Below are positions 17,538 to 28,812 of a stretch of 64,000 nucleotides of DNA, in pieces (positions within the stretch are counted from its first letter, which is position 1; each line of letters starts with the position of its first letter). The stretch comes from Betaproteobacteria bacterium (GTDB lineage: Bacteria > Pseudomonadota > Gammaproteobacteria > Burkholderiales > SG8-39): positions 1 through 64,000 of the forward strand of contig SCTX01000089.1 of assembly GCA_004298385.1 (NCBI GenBank), written 5' to 3'. A program made the translations under genes and the position numbers. The notes under the pieces were generated by a model, which did not search any database, had not been told where the DNA came from, and worked only from the letters and a program-made list of their open reading frames with translations.

Positions 17538-17799
17538 ATTTTGCAACGGACCGATCTAGGCAAGCATGAGCAGAGGTATCCCTTCGTTTTGAAACGGCGC
17601 AGGATTAACGCAATTTGCCGAACCGGTTTGCCGGTGCATCCCGCCCGCTTAGCTTCAGTCTGAGTCCGCGCAAATAGTCCAGCCCCGCGAGGGCGCGGCT
17701 GCCGTACCACGAGGTCGCCTCGCCATCGATCCGCGCCAGAGAAACGATCCGCGCCGAATCAGCCGCGCGCTGGTGCACCGTGCCGACGGCGTCGCGCCT

Positions 17800-17880
17800 T
17801 GGGCGGCGTAGTGCCGCGCCAGGGCGGCGCCGATTCCGCTGGAGGCGCCGGTGATGAAAACCTTCGGCGGCGCCGGCGTG
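17800..17880 (-). pseudogene. Short-chain dehydrogenase N-terminal remnant
   Basis: Minus: PKVFITGASSGIGAALARHYAAQGAT, then loses family similarity; no obvious start codon. Confidence 0.75.
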
Positions 17881-17881
17881 G

Positions 17882-18535
17882 TTATTGCGCGCGTTCCCTG
17901 CGTGCCAGCTCGACCAACTGGTCGACCAGTTGCATCAGCTCGCGTGTGCCGCCGGCCATGCGCGCCGAAGTCACGAACTTGCCGTCGACCACGATGCTGG
18001 GCACGCCCTTGATTTCGTAGTTCCGGGTCATTGCGCGCGCCATGACCAACTTCGCCTGGATTTCGGGCGAGCGGTAGGCGCTGATGAATTTTTCCCTGTC
18101 GACGCCGTTGTGGGACGCCCAGTTGACCATTACCGCCTCTTCATTCAACTTGACGCCGTCGAAGTGGAAGTTGTCGTAGACCGGCCAGTGCAGGCGCGCC
18201 AGGTGGCCCGTGGCCTCCAGCGTGTAGAACAGCTTGGCGAAATTATCCCAGTTGTCCGTGGCCAGCGCCGGCACGCGTCGCAGCGTGACCGAAGCTGGCC
18301 CGTTGAACACCCAGCGCGCGAGCGCCGGCTCCAGTTCGTAGCAGACCGGACAGCCGTAGTAGAAGAATTCGATGACCTCTATCTTGTCGCCGCTCGCCAC
18401 CGGGCGCGGCGGGTCGAGCCGGACGTAGTCGCGGCCGAGCTGCGGCATGGACTGCGCCTGGGCTGCGACGCCGGCCGCGGCAAGCGCGAGCAAAACCGCC
18501 GCGAGCGCAGCCAAGGTTTTCCTGAGGACGATCAT
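17882..18535 (-). CDS. DsbA-like thiol:disulfide interchange protein (CPVC)
   Basis: Signal peptide; KIEVIEFFYYGCPVCYELEPALARW; GVPSIVVDGKFV. Confidence 0.9.
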   Translation of the reverse strand: MIVLRKTLAALAAVLLALAAAGVAAQAQSMPQLGRDYVRLDPPRPVASGDKIEVIEFFYYGCPVCYELEPALARWVFNGPASVTLRRVPALATDNWDNFAKLFYTLEATGHLARLHWPVYDNFHFDGVKLNEEAVMVNWASHNGVDREKFISAYRSPEIQAKLVMARAMTRNYEIKGVPSIVVDGKFVTSARMAGGTRELMQLVDQLVELARRERAQ

Positions 18536-18732
18536 TGCGTTTTTCCTCTGCCAAGCCGGAACCCCGAATAATATGCCCATCCGGCGAAGTTTGCCAAAGC
18601 GCCGCGCCCGACCGGAGTGGCGCATACGCGGCCATTGCGGGCGATGCCGGCGGGACCGGGACCACCCATCCTGATCGACGTGCTCACCAAAAAGGAACGG
18701 GTGATCTTGGGCGGCGCGGAGTCCACAGGCGG

Positions 18733-19377
18733 CTATTTCTTCGGCGCGGCCTTGCCGCTCTTCATGCGCGTTTGATCGACCAGATAATCGGCGACGGCGA
18801 GCATCTGCTCGAACGACTTGATGTTGTCGGTGATGACGACATATTTGCCGTTCACCGCCATGGCAGGCACACCCTCGATCTTGTACGCCTGGGTCAGTTG
18901 CCCGGCCCGTTTCACTTTGCCTTCGACGCTGAAGGAGCGGTAAGCAGCGGCGAATTTTTTCGTGTCCACACCCTGCTTGCCCAGCCATTCGGTTAGGGCC
19001 GCTTCGTTCGCGATCTTGAGCCTGGTGTCCTGGTGGACGGCGTCGAAAAGCGGTTTGTGCAGGCGCACGCCCTCGCCGATGGCCTCGAGCGTGTAGTAGG
19101 CGCGCGCCCCTTGCGCCCACTCGTCATTGAAAATAGCCGGAACGCGGCGGAATTGCACGTCTTTGGGCAGTTTCTTCGTCCAGGGTTCAATTACCGGCTC
19201 GAAATTAAAGCAGTGCGGGCAACCGTACCAGAAGAACTCGATAACTTCTATCTTGCCGGCGGCATCGGTAGGCTGTGCCGGGGAAAGTTCCCGGTACTCG
19301 ACGCCCGCCTTGGGCTGAGCGTGTGCCAAACCCGCAGCGAAAAGCACAATGAGGCATGTTATCAACCGTTTCAGCAT
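18733..19377 (-). CDS. dsbA: DsbA thiol:disulfide interchange protein (CPHC)
   Basis: MLKRLITCLIVLFAAGLAHAQ...EVIEFFWYGCPHCFNFEPVIEPW; GVPAMAVNGKYVV. Confidence 0.92.
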   Translation of the reverse strand: MLKRLITCLIVLFAAGLAHAQPKAGVEYRELSPAQPTDAAGKIEVIEFFWYGCPHCFNFEPVIEPWTKKLPKDVQFRRVPAIFNDEWAQGARAYYTLEAIGEGVRLHKPLFDAVHQDTRLKIANEAALTEWLGKQGVDTKKFAAAYRSFSVEGKVKRAGQLTQAYKIEGVPAMAVNGKYVVITDNIKSFEQMLAVADYLVDQTRMKSGKAAPKK

Positions 19378-19424
19378 TTGACTCTCCCGGAACAGCATTT
19401 GACTTTCCCAAAAAAGATCCGCGC

Positions 19425-20003
19425 CTAATGCGGGGCGGAGTCCTTGGATTTGACCAGCGAAGCTTCGATTCCGTTCTGCGCCAACGTCTGGCGCAAGCGA
19501 TTTATTTCGTCCACCTTGCTGTACGGCCCGACACGCACCCGGTACCAGGTGCCTTTTTCGGCAATATTGATCGGTTCCACGCCCGCCTCCACGCCAAGCA
19601 ACGCAAGCCGGGCTTTCAGGTTGTCGGCATCGGCGGGATTTTGAAACGAACCCACCTGCAGCAGGTAATTCTCCGCGGGCGCGCCGGGCTTGGCCGCCTG
19701 TTTGATCTGTTGTTCGGTCACCGTTTCCTCGGCGCCGGGCAGTATCTTGTAGAACTCGAAGCGCGGCCTCTCCACCTGTTGCGCGGTCTTTTCGTCCGGC
19801 TTGGCCAGCGCCTTGCCCGGTTCCGCCGCAGCCTTCTCCGGCGGCTTCGCCTTGTTGAGGAACGGGATCGGGGTCTTGTTCATATACCATACGATGCCGA
19901 CGGCGATGGCCAGGCCAAGGAGGAGACCGATGAAAATCCCGAGCAGCGTGCCACCGCCGTTTTTCTTCTTCGTTACCGTTCTCGGTTTGTAATCTTTGGC
20001 CAT
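19425..20003 (-). CDS. SPOR-domain protein
   Basis: TM segment then AENYLLQVGSFQNPADADNLKARLALLGVEAGVEPINIAEKGTWYRVRVGPYSK. Confidence 0.9.
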   Translation of the reverse strand: MAKDYKPRTVTKKKNGGGTLLGIFIGLLLGLAIAVGIVWYMNKTPIPFLNKAKPPEKAAAEPGKALAKPDEKTAQQVERPRFEFYKILPGAEETVTEQQIKQAAKPGAPAENYLLQVGSFQNPADADNLKARLALLGVEAGVEPINIAEKGTWYRVRVGPYSKVDEINRLRQTLAQNGIEASLVKSKDSAPH

Positions 20004-20086
20004 TTATCGCTCATTACAGTATGAGGGGATACCTCCCCTCATACTCCCCTAAGTCGGGGCCGTTTCGACAAATCCGAAACGGCCTA

Positions 20087-21733
20087 TTACATTTTTTCAG
20101 GAGCGCTCACACCCAACAGCGCGAGACCGTTATGCAGCACTTGGCGCACGGCGAGGATCAGTGTAAGCCGCGCCAGCTTGAGTTCCCCGTCGGCGACGAG
20201 TATGCGCTCGGCATTATAGTAGCTGTGGAACTCGCCTGCCAGTTCGCGCAGGTAGAAAGCCACCATGTGCGGCGCGAATTCGCGCGCTGCCTCGGCCACC
20301 ATTTCCGGAAATTCTCCCAGCCGCTGCGCCAGGGCGAGCTCGCGCTGGAGGGTGAGCGATGCCAAGCCGGCGGCGGGGAGCGCCTGCGGGTTTCCGCCCC
20401 ATTGCGCCAGTACCGAGCAGATGCGCGCATGCGCGTATTGCACGTAATAGACCGGATTGTCTTCGGTCTGCGACTTCGCCAGGTCGATGTCGAACACGAA
20501 TTCGGTGTCGGCCTTGCGCGAAACCAGGAAAAAACGCACCGCATCGCGGCCTACCTCGTCGATCAGATCGCGCACCGTGACGTAGCTGCCGGCGCGCTTG
20601 GACAGCTTTACCTCCTCGCCCCCCTTTATCACCGTCACCATTTTGTGCAGCACGTAATACGGGTAGTCCCGCGGAATGCGGGCTCCCGTCGCCGCGCCGA
20701 GCGCCTGCAGTCCGGCACGCACCCGCGCCACCGTGCCGTAATGGTCCGAGCCCTGTACATTGACCGCGTGCGCGAAACCGCGCTGCCACTTGGCGATGTG
20801 ATAGGCGACGTCGGGCACGAAATAAGTGTGGCTGCCGTCGGATTTCCTCATCACCCGATCCTTGTCGTCACCGTAGTCGGTGGTCCTGAGCCACAGCGCG
20901 CCGTCCTGTTCGTAGGTCTTGCCCGAGGCGATGAGCGCGCGCACCGTCGCCTCGACCTTGCCCTCGGTGTAGAGCGAGGATTCGAGGTAATAGTTGTCGA
21001 ATTTCACGCCGAACGCCTTGAGGTCCTGATCCTGCTCGTGGCGCAGCGCGGCTACGGCGAACCTGCGCACCGCCGCGAGATCGGCGGGGTCGCCGTTCCG
21101 GGCGAGATAGCCGGCCGCGATATCGCGTATGTATTCGCCGTGGTAGCCGGATTCGGGGAACGTCACCGCCTCGCCGCCTTGCTCGCGTGCGCGCGCCTGC
21201 ACCGACAGCGCCAGATTGTCGATCTGCGCGCCGGCGTCGTTGTAATAGAACTCGCGCGTCACCTTCCAGCCCTGCGCTTCGAGCAGGGCCGAGATCGCGT
21301 CACCCAGCGCCGCCTGGCGGCCGTGGCCCACGTGCAGCGGGCCGGTGGGGTTGGCGGAAACGAACTCGACCAGGATGGGCCGACTCCGTCCGGCGTCGGC
21401 GCGACCGTAACGCGCACCGGCGGCATGCACCATGCCCAGCGCATCCAGCTTGGCGGCCGCTTTCAGGCGCAGATTGATGAAGCCTGGACCGGCAAGTTCC
21501 GCCTGGTCCAGCCAGGGTGAGGCGGGCAGGCCGGCGATCAGGGCCTGCGCCAGCTCACGCGGATTGCGCCTGAGCTCGCGCGCAAGCTGCATGGCGACGT
21601 TGCACGCCCAGTCGCCGTGCGCAGCCTGCTTCGGACGCTCCAGCGCGATGATGGACGCCGGATACTGCGGCGCCACGCGCGCCAGCGCCTGCGTCAGCAG
21701 ACCTACCAGATGGGACTTGATTGCGGCGGACAA
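20087..21733 (-). CDS. argS: Arginyl-tRNA synthetase
   Basis: [37 protein letters not shown]...[17 protein letters not shown]. Confidence 0.98.
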   Translation of the reverse strand: MSAAIKSHLVGLLTQALARVAPQYPASIIALERPKQAAHGDWACNVAMQLARELRRNPRELAQALIAGLPASPWLDQAELAGPGFINLRLKAAAKLDALGMVHAAGARYGRADAGRSRPILVEFVSANPTGPLHVGHGRQAALGDAISALLEAQGWKVTREFYYNDAGAQIDNLALSVQARAREQGGEAVTFPESGYHGEYIRDIAAGYLARNGDPADLAAVRRFAVAALRHEQDQDLKAFGVKFDNYYLESSLYTEGKVEATVRALIASGKTYEQDGALWLRTTDYGDDKDRVMRKSDGSHTYFVPDVAYHIAKWQRGFAHAVNVQGSDHYGTVARVRAGLQALGAATGARIPRDYPYYVLHKMVTVIKGGEEVKLSKRAGSYVTVRDLIDEVGRDAVRFFLVSRKADTEFVFDIDLAKSQTEDNPVYYVQYAHARICSVLAQWGGNPQALPAAGLASLTLQRELALAQRLGEFPEMVAEAAREFAPHMVAFYLRELAGEFHSYYNAERILVADGELKLARLTLILAVRQVLHNGLALLGVSAPEKM

Positions 21734-21837
21734 GGCAGAGGAGCTTGCGGCGAAAAGAGATGCGTATTATAGCTTGGGAAGATCTGATCAAGGCCGCGCG
21801 CCGATCAGACCAATTGCGGCGCGGGGGTTCTATACAA

Positions 21838-21888
21838 GATCGCCGATCGCGAGCGGATACGCTGTTCATCCGCGCGCGATCGGCGATC
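21838..21888. repeat. 51-nt hairpin, type A
   Basis: GATCGCCGATCGCGAGCGGAT-acgctgttc-ATCCGCGCGCGATCGGCGATC, 21-bp stem with 1 mismatch. Confidence 0.95.
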
Positions 21889-21991
21889 CGCGCGGACGGG
21901 TCGCCGTCCACGCAAGTTCGATCGGCGCAGTTCGGTGTACTCCCCTACGTCGAGCGATGTCGCCGGGCGGTCATTGCGCGCTCCGCGCGCC

Positions 21992-22042
21992 AACCGTGTT
22001 TCCCGTACGGATGAAAAGCGCATCCGTACGGGAAACACGGTT
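21992..22042. repeat. 51-nt hairpin, type B
   Basis: AACCGTGTTTCCCGTACGGAT-gaaaagcgc-ATCCGTACGGGAAACACGGTT, perfect stem. Confidence 0.97.
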
Positions 22043-22093
22043 CTGAATAGACGCAACATCAGCGTGGCCCGATCTAGATCGCCACCCACAAGA

Positions 22094-24274
<2,181 letters not shown>

Positions 24275-24378
24275 GCGTCGCCAAAAGAAAAAAAATCGAT
24301 TACGGAAGCTACGCGAGCAAGGTCAAGCGATTTATCTGAAAACTGCTGCATCACCCTATTACCAAAGGAGAACTCAGG

Positions 24379-24577
24379 TTGTGCACAATTCTTGTGGGTA
24401 ACTTTGTGAATAAGTTTGCAGCCTTGCTGTAAGCGTCTTTGCCATAAGGAATTTTTTCTTCTGCTCAAAATTGCAGCGATACGTTTATATGTTTAAAAAC
24501 ATAATGTTACAATGTTTTCATAGAGACACAGTGGCGGTTGCCAGCAAATACGGGCGAGCGCGCGGCGTTGTGCATAA
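24379..24577. promoter_or_regulatory. DnaA-box-like cluster with AT-rich stretch between hemE and priA
   Basis: TGTGAATAA (24405-24413) and TGTGCATAA (24569-24577) match the complement of TTATNCACA; TGTGGGTAA at 24393-24401 is close; AT-rich 24440-24530. Confidence 0.4.
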
Positions 24578-24606
24578 GTCAAGGTTTGCGCAAGCAGCGG
24601 AAATCC

Positions 24607-25695
24607 TTAGCTGGCGCGGGTGTCGGCCTTGTTGCCGTGATAGCGCGGGCTCGTTCGATGGACGCAATCGACCAGAATCTTGACGTTTTCAGGCGGGGTG
24701 AATTGGGAAATGCCATGGCCGAGATTGAATACGTGGCCGCTGCCGTGGCCGAAGGAGGCCAGGATTTTTTCCGTTTCGCGCTCCACCACTTCTGCGGGGG
24801 AATACAAGACGGCGGGGTCAAGGTTACCCTGCAGCGCAACACGATTGCCGATGCGCGCTCGCGCCTTGCCGATGTCCACGCTCCAATCGAGGCCCACACC
24901 ATCGCAGCCGATGCCGGCGATGTCCTCCAGCCAGTTGCCGCAGCCCTTGGTGAACACGATAGCCGGAATGCGCGCGCCGGCATGCTCACGTTTGAGGCCG
25001 GCGATGATGCGCTGCAAATAGGCGAGAGAGAACTCGCGGTAGGCCGCATGCGACAGGCTTCCGCCCCAGGTATCGAAGATCATCACCGCCTGCGCGCCGG
25101 CTTCGATCTGTGCGTTGAGGTAGACCGTCACCGCCTGCGCGGTGACGTCTAGGATGTGGTGTAGCAGATCGGGCCGCGTGTAGAGCATGGTCTTGATGGT
25201 GCGGAAATCGTCGCTTGCGCCGCCCTCGACCATATAACAGGCGAGCGTGTACGGGCTGCCGGCGAAGCCGATCAGCGGCACGCTGCCGGCGAGCGCGCGC
25301 CGGATTTCGCCGACCGCGTCGATCACATAGCGCAATTCAACGCCCGGGTCGGGCACGGCCAGGTCACGGATTTCCCACTCTTCGCGCAGCGGCCGTTCGA
25401 ATTTCGGTCCTTCGCCTTCGGCGAAGTACAGTCCCAGGCCCATGGCATCGGGAATCGTAAGGATGTCGGAGAACAGGATGGCGGCGTCGAGCTCGAACCG
25501 CGCCAGCGGCTGCAGCGTGACCTCGGTGGCATAGCCCGGGTTCTTGCACAGGCCGAGAAAGCTGCCGGCGCGGCTGCGCGTCTGGTTGTATTCCGGCAGA
25601 TAGCGGCCGGCTTGGCGCATCAGCCATACCGGCGTGTATTCGGTGGGCTGGCGCAAGAGCGCGCGGATCAGCGTGTCGTTTTTCAGTCGGGTCAT
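24607..25695 (-). CDS. hemE: Uroporphyrinogen decarboxylase
   Basis: [46 protein letters not shown]. Confidence 0.98.
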   Translation of the reverse strand: MTRLKNDTLIRALLRQPTEYTPVWLMRQAGRYLPEYNQTRSRAGSFLGLCKNPGYATEVTLQPLARFELDAAILFSDILTIPDAMGLGLYFAEGEGPKFERPLREEWEIRDLAVPDPGVELRYVIDAVGEIRRALAGSVPLIGFAGSPYTLACYMVEGGASDDFRTIKTMLYTRPDLLHHILDVTAQAVTVYLNAQIEAGAQAVMIFDTWGGSLSHAAYREFSLAYLQRIIAGLKREHAGARIPAIVFTKGCGNWLEDIAGIGCDGVGLDWSVDIGKARARIGNRVALQGNLDPAVLYSPAEVVERETEKILASFGHGSGHVFNLGHGISQFTPPENVKILVDCVHRTSPRYHGNKADTRAS

Positions 25696-25696
25696 G

Positions 25697-26158
25697 CTAT
25701 TTCAGCAGTTTGGTGGTGATGAACTTCCATTCGTCCGGGTCGACCGGCGTGATGGACAGGCGGTTGCCGCGCGCGAGCAGGCGCATGCCCGCCAGCGCTG
25801 TTTGCTGGCGCAGTTCGGTCAGGCCGAGGAGCCGGGTTTTTTTCACGAACTTCACTTCCACGTTCACCCAGCGCGGCTTGTCGCGCGTGGCCTTGGCGTC
25901 GTAATACTTGCTCGTGCGGTCGAACTGGGTCTCGTCCGGATAGGCATTGGCGCAGACTTCCGCCAATCCGGCGATTCCCGGCTCGGCGCAACTCGAATGA
26001 TAGAACAGCACTTGGTCGCCGATTTGCATCCGGTCGCGCATGAAATTGCGCGCCTGGTAGTTGCGCACGCCAAACCAGGCGGCGCGGCGCCGCGGCGCGC
26101 GCGCAAGGTCGTCGATGCTCAACTCGTCGGGCTCGGACTTCATCAGCCAGTAGCGCAT
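25697..26158 (-). CDS. EVE-domain protein
   Basis: [56 protein letters not shown]. Confidence 0.92.
   Translation of the reverse strand: MRYWLMKSEPDELSIDDLARAPRRRAAWFGVRNYQARNFMRDRMQIGDQVLFYHSSCAEPGIAGLAEVCANAYPDETQFDRTSKYYDAKATRDKPRWVNVEVKFVKKTRLLGLTELRQQTALAGMRLLARGNRLSITPVDPDEWKFITTKLLK
26134..26158. repeat. 25-bp direct repeat, candidate att site, copy 1
   Basis: cggacttcatcagccagtagcgcat; second copy 27457-27481 with 1 mismatch. Confidence 0.8.
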
Positions 26159-26338
26159 CAACGCTCCGACGATGTCCAATGAAATGCGGAAACATGTTTA
26201 TTATTATCATATTGTGAATAGACAGGAATTTTTCCTGTCCGCGGAAATCCCACCCAATCCAGGGATACTTTGTGTAAAGTCCCACCCAGAATCCCACCCA
26301 AAATCCGGCCCAGGAGTGATGTATAGAAGGAGTAGCGC

Positions 26339-26602
26339 ATGGGTAAATTAGCCGCGGTGACGTGTGAAAATTCAAAGCCAAACGATGCGGGCGACCGCCT
26401 CCTGGGGGAGGGCGACGGACTATTCCTTCGCATCCGTCCGAATGGCGCCGAGACCCGGATTGTCGAATATGAGTTCAAGGGAGAACGACGAAAATTCACC
26501 GTCGGATTATACGTCCGCACCGGCGCTACCGGCGCGAGTATCGGGGAACGGCTGTCGGCGCGCCCAATGTTAAGGGATGAAGTAACGGAAAGTGAGTCCT
26601 AA
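26339..26602 (+). pseudogene. Tyrosine integrase N-terminal (DUF4102-like) fragment
   Basis: DRLLGEGDGLFLRIRPNGAETRIVEYEFKGERRKFTVGLY; no catalytic domain follows. Confidence 0.75.
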
Positions 26603-26700
26603 GTTCTCGATGACGCCTGGGCTGAGCGTTCCTTACATGGCAATGGGGCGGTTTCAGTGAATGAGTTGACTTGTGACGCGCTACACGCTACAGTAAAAAC

Positions 26701-26979
26701 ATGATAGTCAGTTTCAGGCACCGGGGGCTTAAAGGGTTTTTCGAGGAGGACGATCCCCGGAGGCTGCCGCCGGACATGGTGGACCGGATCAGGGACATTC
26801 TGGCACGGTTGCACCAAGCGGAGGTGATTGAGGATATGAAAGTCCATTCCTACAGGCTTCATCCGTTGAAAGGAAACCGGAAAGGAGAGTGGGGCGTAAC
26901 GGTGAGGGCAAACTGGCGCATTACCTTTCGGTTTGAGGATGGGTATGCGCTGGAGGTGAATTTAGAGGACTACCATTGA
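26701..26979 (+). CDS. higB: HigB-type toxin
   Basis: MIVSFRHRGLKGFFEEDDPRRLPPDMVDRIRDILARLHQAEVIEDM...HPLKGNRKGEWGVTVRANWRITFRFEDGYALEVNLEDYH. Confidence 0.93.
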   Translation: MIVSFRHRGLKGFFEEDDPRRLPPDMVDRIRDILARLHQAEVIEDMKVHSYRLHPLKGNRKGEWGVTVRANWRITFRFEDGYALEVNLEDYH

Positions 26980-26992
26980 ACAGGAGAGCGCT

Positions 26993-27298
26993 ATGAAGGG
27001 TTTGAAAATGAAGAATCCACCCCATCCGGGATTTTCGGTGCGCGTGGCCTGTCTGGAGCCGCATGGGTTGAGTGTGACCGAAGGGGCGAAGGTTCTTGGT
27101 GTGTCGCGGTCTGCGTTGAGTCATCTGGTGAACGAGAGCGCAGACCTGTCGTGGGATATGGCTATTCGCCTGGCGAAGGCATTTGGCGGTACGCCGGAGG
27201 GATGGATGCGCTTGCAGTTTCAGTACGATGCGGACCAGGTGGAAGAACGGTCCAAAAAAATCAAAGTGAAGACTTTTGCGGAAGCGGTTCATGCGTGA
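26993..27298 (+). CDS. higA: HigA-type HTH antitoxin
   Basis: PPHPGFSVRVACLEPHGLSVTEGAKVLGVSRSALSHLVNESADLSWDMAIRLAKAFGGTPEGWMRLQ. Confidence 0.92.
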   Translation: MKGLKMKNPPHPGFSVRVACLEPHGLSVTEGAKVLGVSRSALSHLVNESADLSWDMAIRLAKAFGGTPEGWMRLQFQYDADQVEERSKKIKVKTFAEAVHA

Positions 27299-27321
27299 GG
27301 AGTGGAAGGAAGTAAAACACT

Positions 27322-27456
27322 ATGAAGAAGAAAATTCCGGCGTTTAAGACCGATGCGGAAGCGGAGCGGTTCGTCGATGCGGCTGATCTGTCTTATTGTA
27401 TGAAATCGCGGAAAACTAATACTGGCGCTGGTTTCCGGCGCATCGCTGCGTTTTAG
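27322..27456 (+). pseudogene. CopG/BrnA-like antitoxin N-terminal fragment, truncated at the att repeat
   Basis: MKKKIPAFKTDAEAERFVDAADLSYCMKSRK... then unrelated residues and stop adjacent to repeat at 27457. Confidence 0.65.
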
Positions 27457-27481
27457 CGGATTTCATCAGCCAGTAGCGCAT
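27457..27481. repeat. 25-bp direct repeat, candidate att site, copy 2
   Basis: cggatttcatcagccagtagcgcat. Confidence 0.8.
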
Positions 27482-27499
27482 TGCGAGGAACTCGACAAA

Positions 27500-27530
27500 C
27501 AAAAATCGCAGACACTGGGTCTGCGATTGG
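27500..27530 (-). terminator. Rho-independent terminator downstream of putative 6S RNA
   Basis: Minus: AATCGCAGACCCAGTGTCTGCGATTTTTGTTT, stem plus T-run. Confidence 0.8.
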
Positions 27531-27740
27531 TGAGGTATCGGATTCCCCGCAAATGCCGTCAGGCCCGCATCCTCTGAACCTGCAGTCCAGAGTGGTCGCG
27601 TTCCGGCCGCCGTAGGTACATCCGCAATCGCGCGAGGCGAAGGGACGCGCACAAAAGCGGCGCTAGGGTCCGCAACCTCAGCACATATATTGGTTCAAGG
27701 AATATATGGCCTAAACGAGCATCGCAGGGAAACATTTCGC
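27530..27740 (-). ncRNA. ssrS: Putative 6S RNA
   Basis: Directly downstream of zapA on the same strand, unannotated ~200 nt, contains TTCCTTGAACC and self-complementary ends; context typical of 6S RNA. Confidence 0.6.
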
Positions 27741-27763
27741 GGTCTGGCCCGCCCGGACGCGAT

Positions 27764-28075
27764 CTAGAACAGGGAATCCTGCTGCGACAACGCCTGATCG
27801 AGCTTCGACTGCGCTGAATTCATTCTACGCTTTAATTCTGCCATGTCAAAGCCATTGCCGATCTTGATCGAGAGCAGTTCGTTGGCGATATTCAGCGCGG
27901 CCATGACGGCGATGCGCTCGGTCCCCGCGACCTTGCTCGCTGCCTTGATTTCGGTCATTTTCTTGTCGACATAGGCGACTGCCGCGAGCAGCGCCTCGCG
28001 CTCCTCGTCGGCGCAGGTGACCCGATAATTGCGTCCCATGATGCTGACATCGAGGGCTTTGGCTTTTTCGCTCAT
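27764..28075 (-). CDS. zapA: Cell division protein ZapA
   Basis: LDVSIMGRNYRVTCADEEREALLAAVAYVDKKMTEIKAASKVAGTERIAVMAALNIANELL. Confidence 0.93.
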   Translation of the reverse strand: MSEKAKALDVSIMGRNYRVTCADEEREALLAAVAYVDKKMTEIKAASKVAGTERIAVMAALNIANELLSIKIGNGFDMAELKRRMNSAQSKLDQALSQQDSLF

Positions 28076-28269
28076 TCCGGGATCCGCCGCAGCAGCGCTT
28101 CGAGACGGGTCTTGGCGCCATCGACCTTGTCTTCCAGGCGCTTGACATCGTTTTGCGCGGATACCAACTGCAGCCTCAGTTCCTTGTTTTCGCTTTTTAG
28201 GCGCTGGCACAGTTCCAGGAACTGGTCGATTTTGCCGTCGAGCGCGTCGAATTCCGCATTCATCGCCAC
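28072..28269 (-). CDS. Small coiled-coil protein upstream of zapA (TIGR02449/ZapB-like)
   Basis: LDGKIDQFLELCQRLKSENKELRLQLVSAQNDVKRLEDKVDGAKTRLEALLRRIP; ATGA overlap with zapA. Confidence 0.8.
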   Translation of the reverse strand: MAMNAEFDALDGKIDQFLELCQRLKSENKELRLQLVSAQNDVKRLEDKVDGAKTRLEALLRRIPE

Positions 28270-28504
28270 ACTATAGTTTTAAAAATCGTGACAAGTCAAG
28301 TAATAACACGCAACTCTCAATGCTCTTTCCATGATGAATAAGCCGCCCTATTTGATTGACCCGGCGCACGATTTCGAGGCCGCCGATTTCTTGCCGGACT
28401 GCGCCCGAAGGCGCGCCAGACCGGGCCCTTTTCCGCATGTTCTCGCACCTCCGCGGCCGAAAATTTTTTATTTATCGGCGATACTGTGTAAAATCGCTGC
28501 ACTC

Positions 28505-28690
28505 GTTCGAGGTGTCCGCCGGCGATTCCTGCCGGCGGGTGAAACGGGAAACAGGTACAGCGTGTAGCTACGCTCAAGCCTGTGCTGCCCCCGCAACGGT
28601 AGGTGAGCGCGGGTTTGTCACGATGCCACTGTAAGCAAACGCTTACGGGAAGGCGACAAATCCAATCCCACAAGCCCGGAGACCGGCCTT
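28505..28690 (+). promoter_or_regulatory. Cobalamin riboswitch
   Basis: ggtgaaacgggaaacaggt...caagcctgtgctgcccccgcaacggtaggtgagcg...ccactg...gggaaggcg...aagcccggagaccggcc upstream of btuB. Confidence 0.95.
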
Positions 28691-28812
28691 GCGCGACAAG
28701 TGGAAACACTGCGGGGATGCGGTGCGCCGGTTGCGCTTTCGATTTCCCCCTGCGTTTCCTTCGTTGTTTCAATTGTGCAGCCTGCGGGGACGCCGGCTGT
28801 TGGGGGAAAATC

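Larger units (their letters stand above)
26134..27481. mobile_element. Remnant of a small integrative element in the EVE gene 5' end
   Basis: Direct repeats at both ends; integrase N-terminal fragment, higBA-like pair and truncated antitoxin inside. Confidence 0.7.

Noticed and set aside
18733-19890. Long upstream extension of the dsbA ORF
   Set aside because: The extension reads antiparallel to nothing coherent and overlaps the SPOR gene; real start at 19377 with signal peptide.
20021-21520. 499-aa + strand ORF
   Set aside because: Antisense to argS; no coherent domain.
21838-22042. Simple rho-independent terminators
   Set aside because: Stems are long but lack adjacent T-tracts, and the conserved 32-nt block plus fixed 55-nt spacing exceed what a terminator needs; a termination role is not excluded.
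26221-26239. GACAGGAA-ttt-TTCCTGTC hairpin
   Set aside because: Possible terminator or att-associated structure, but short, and role cannot be assigned.
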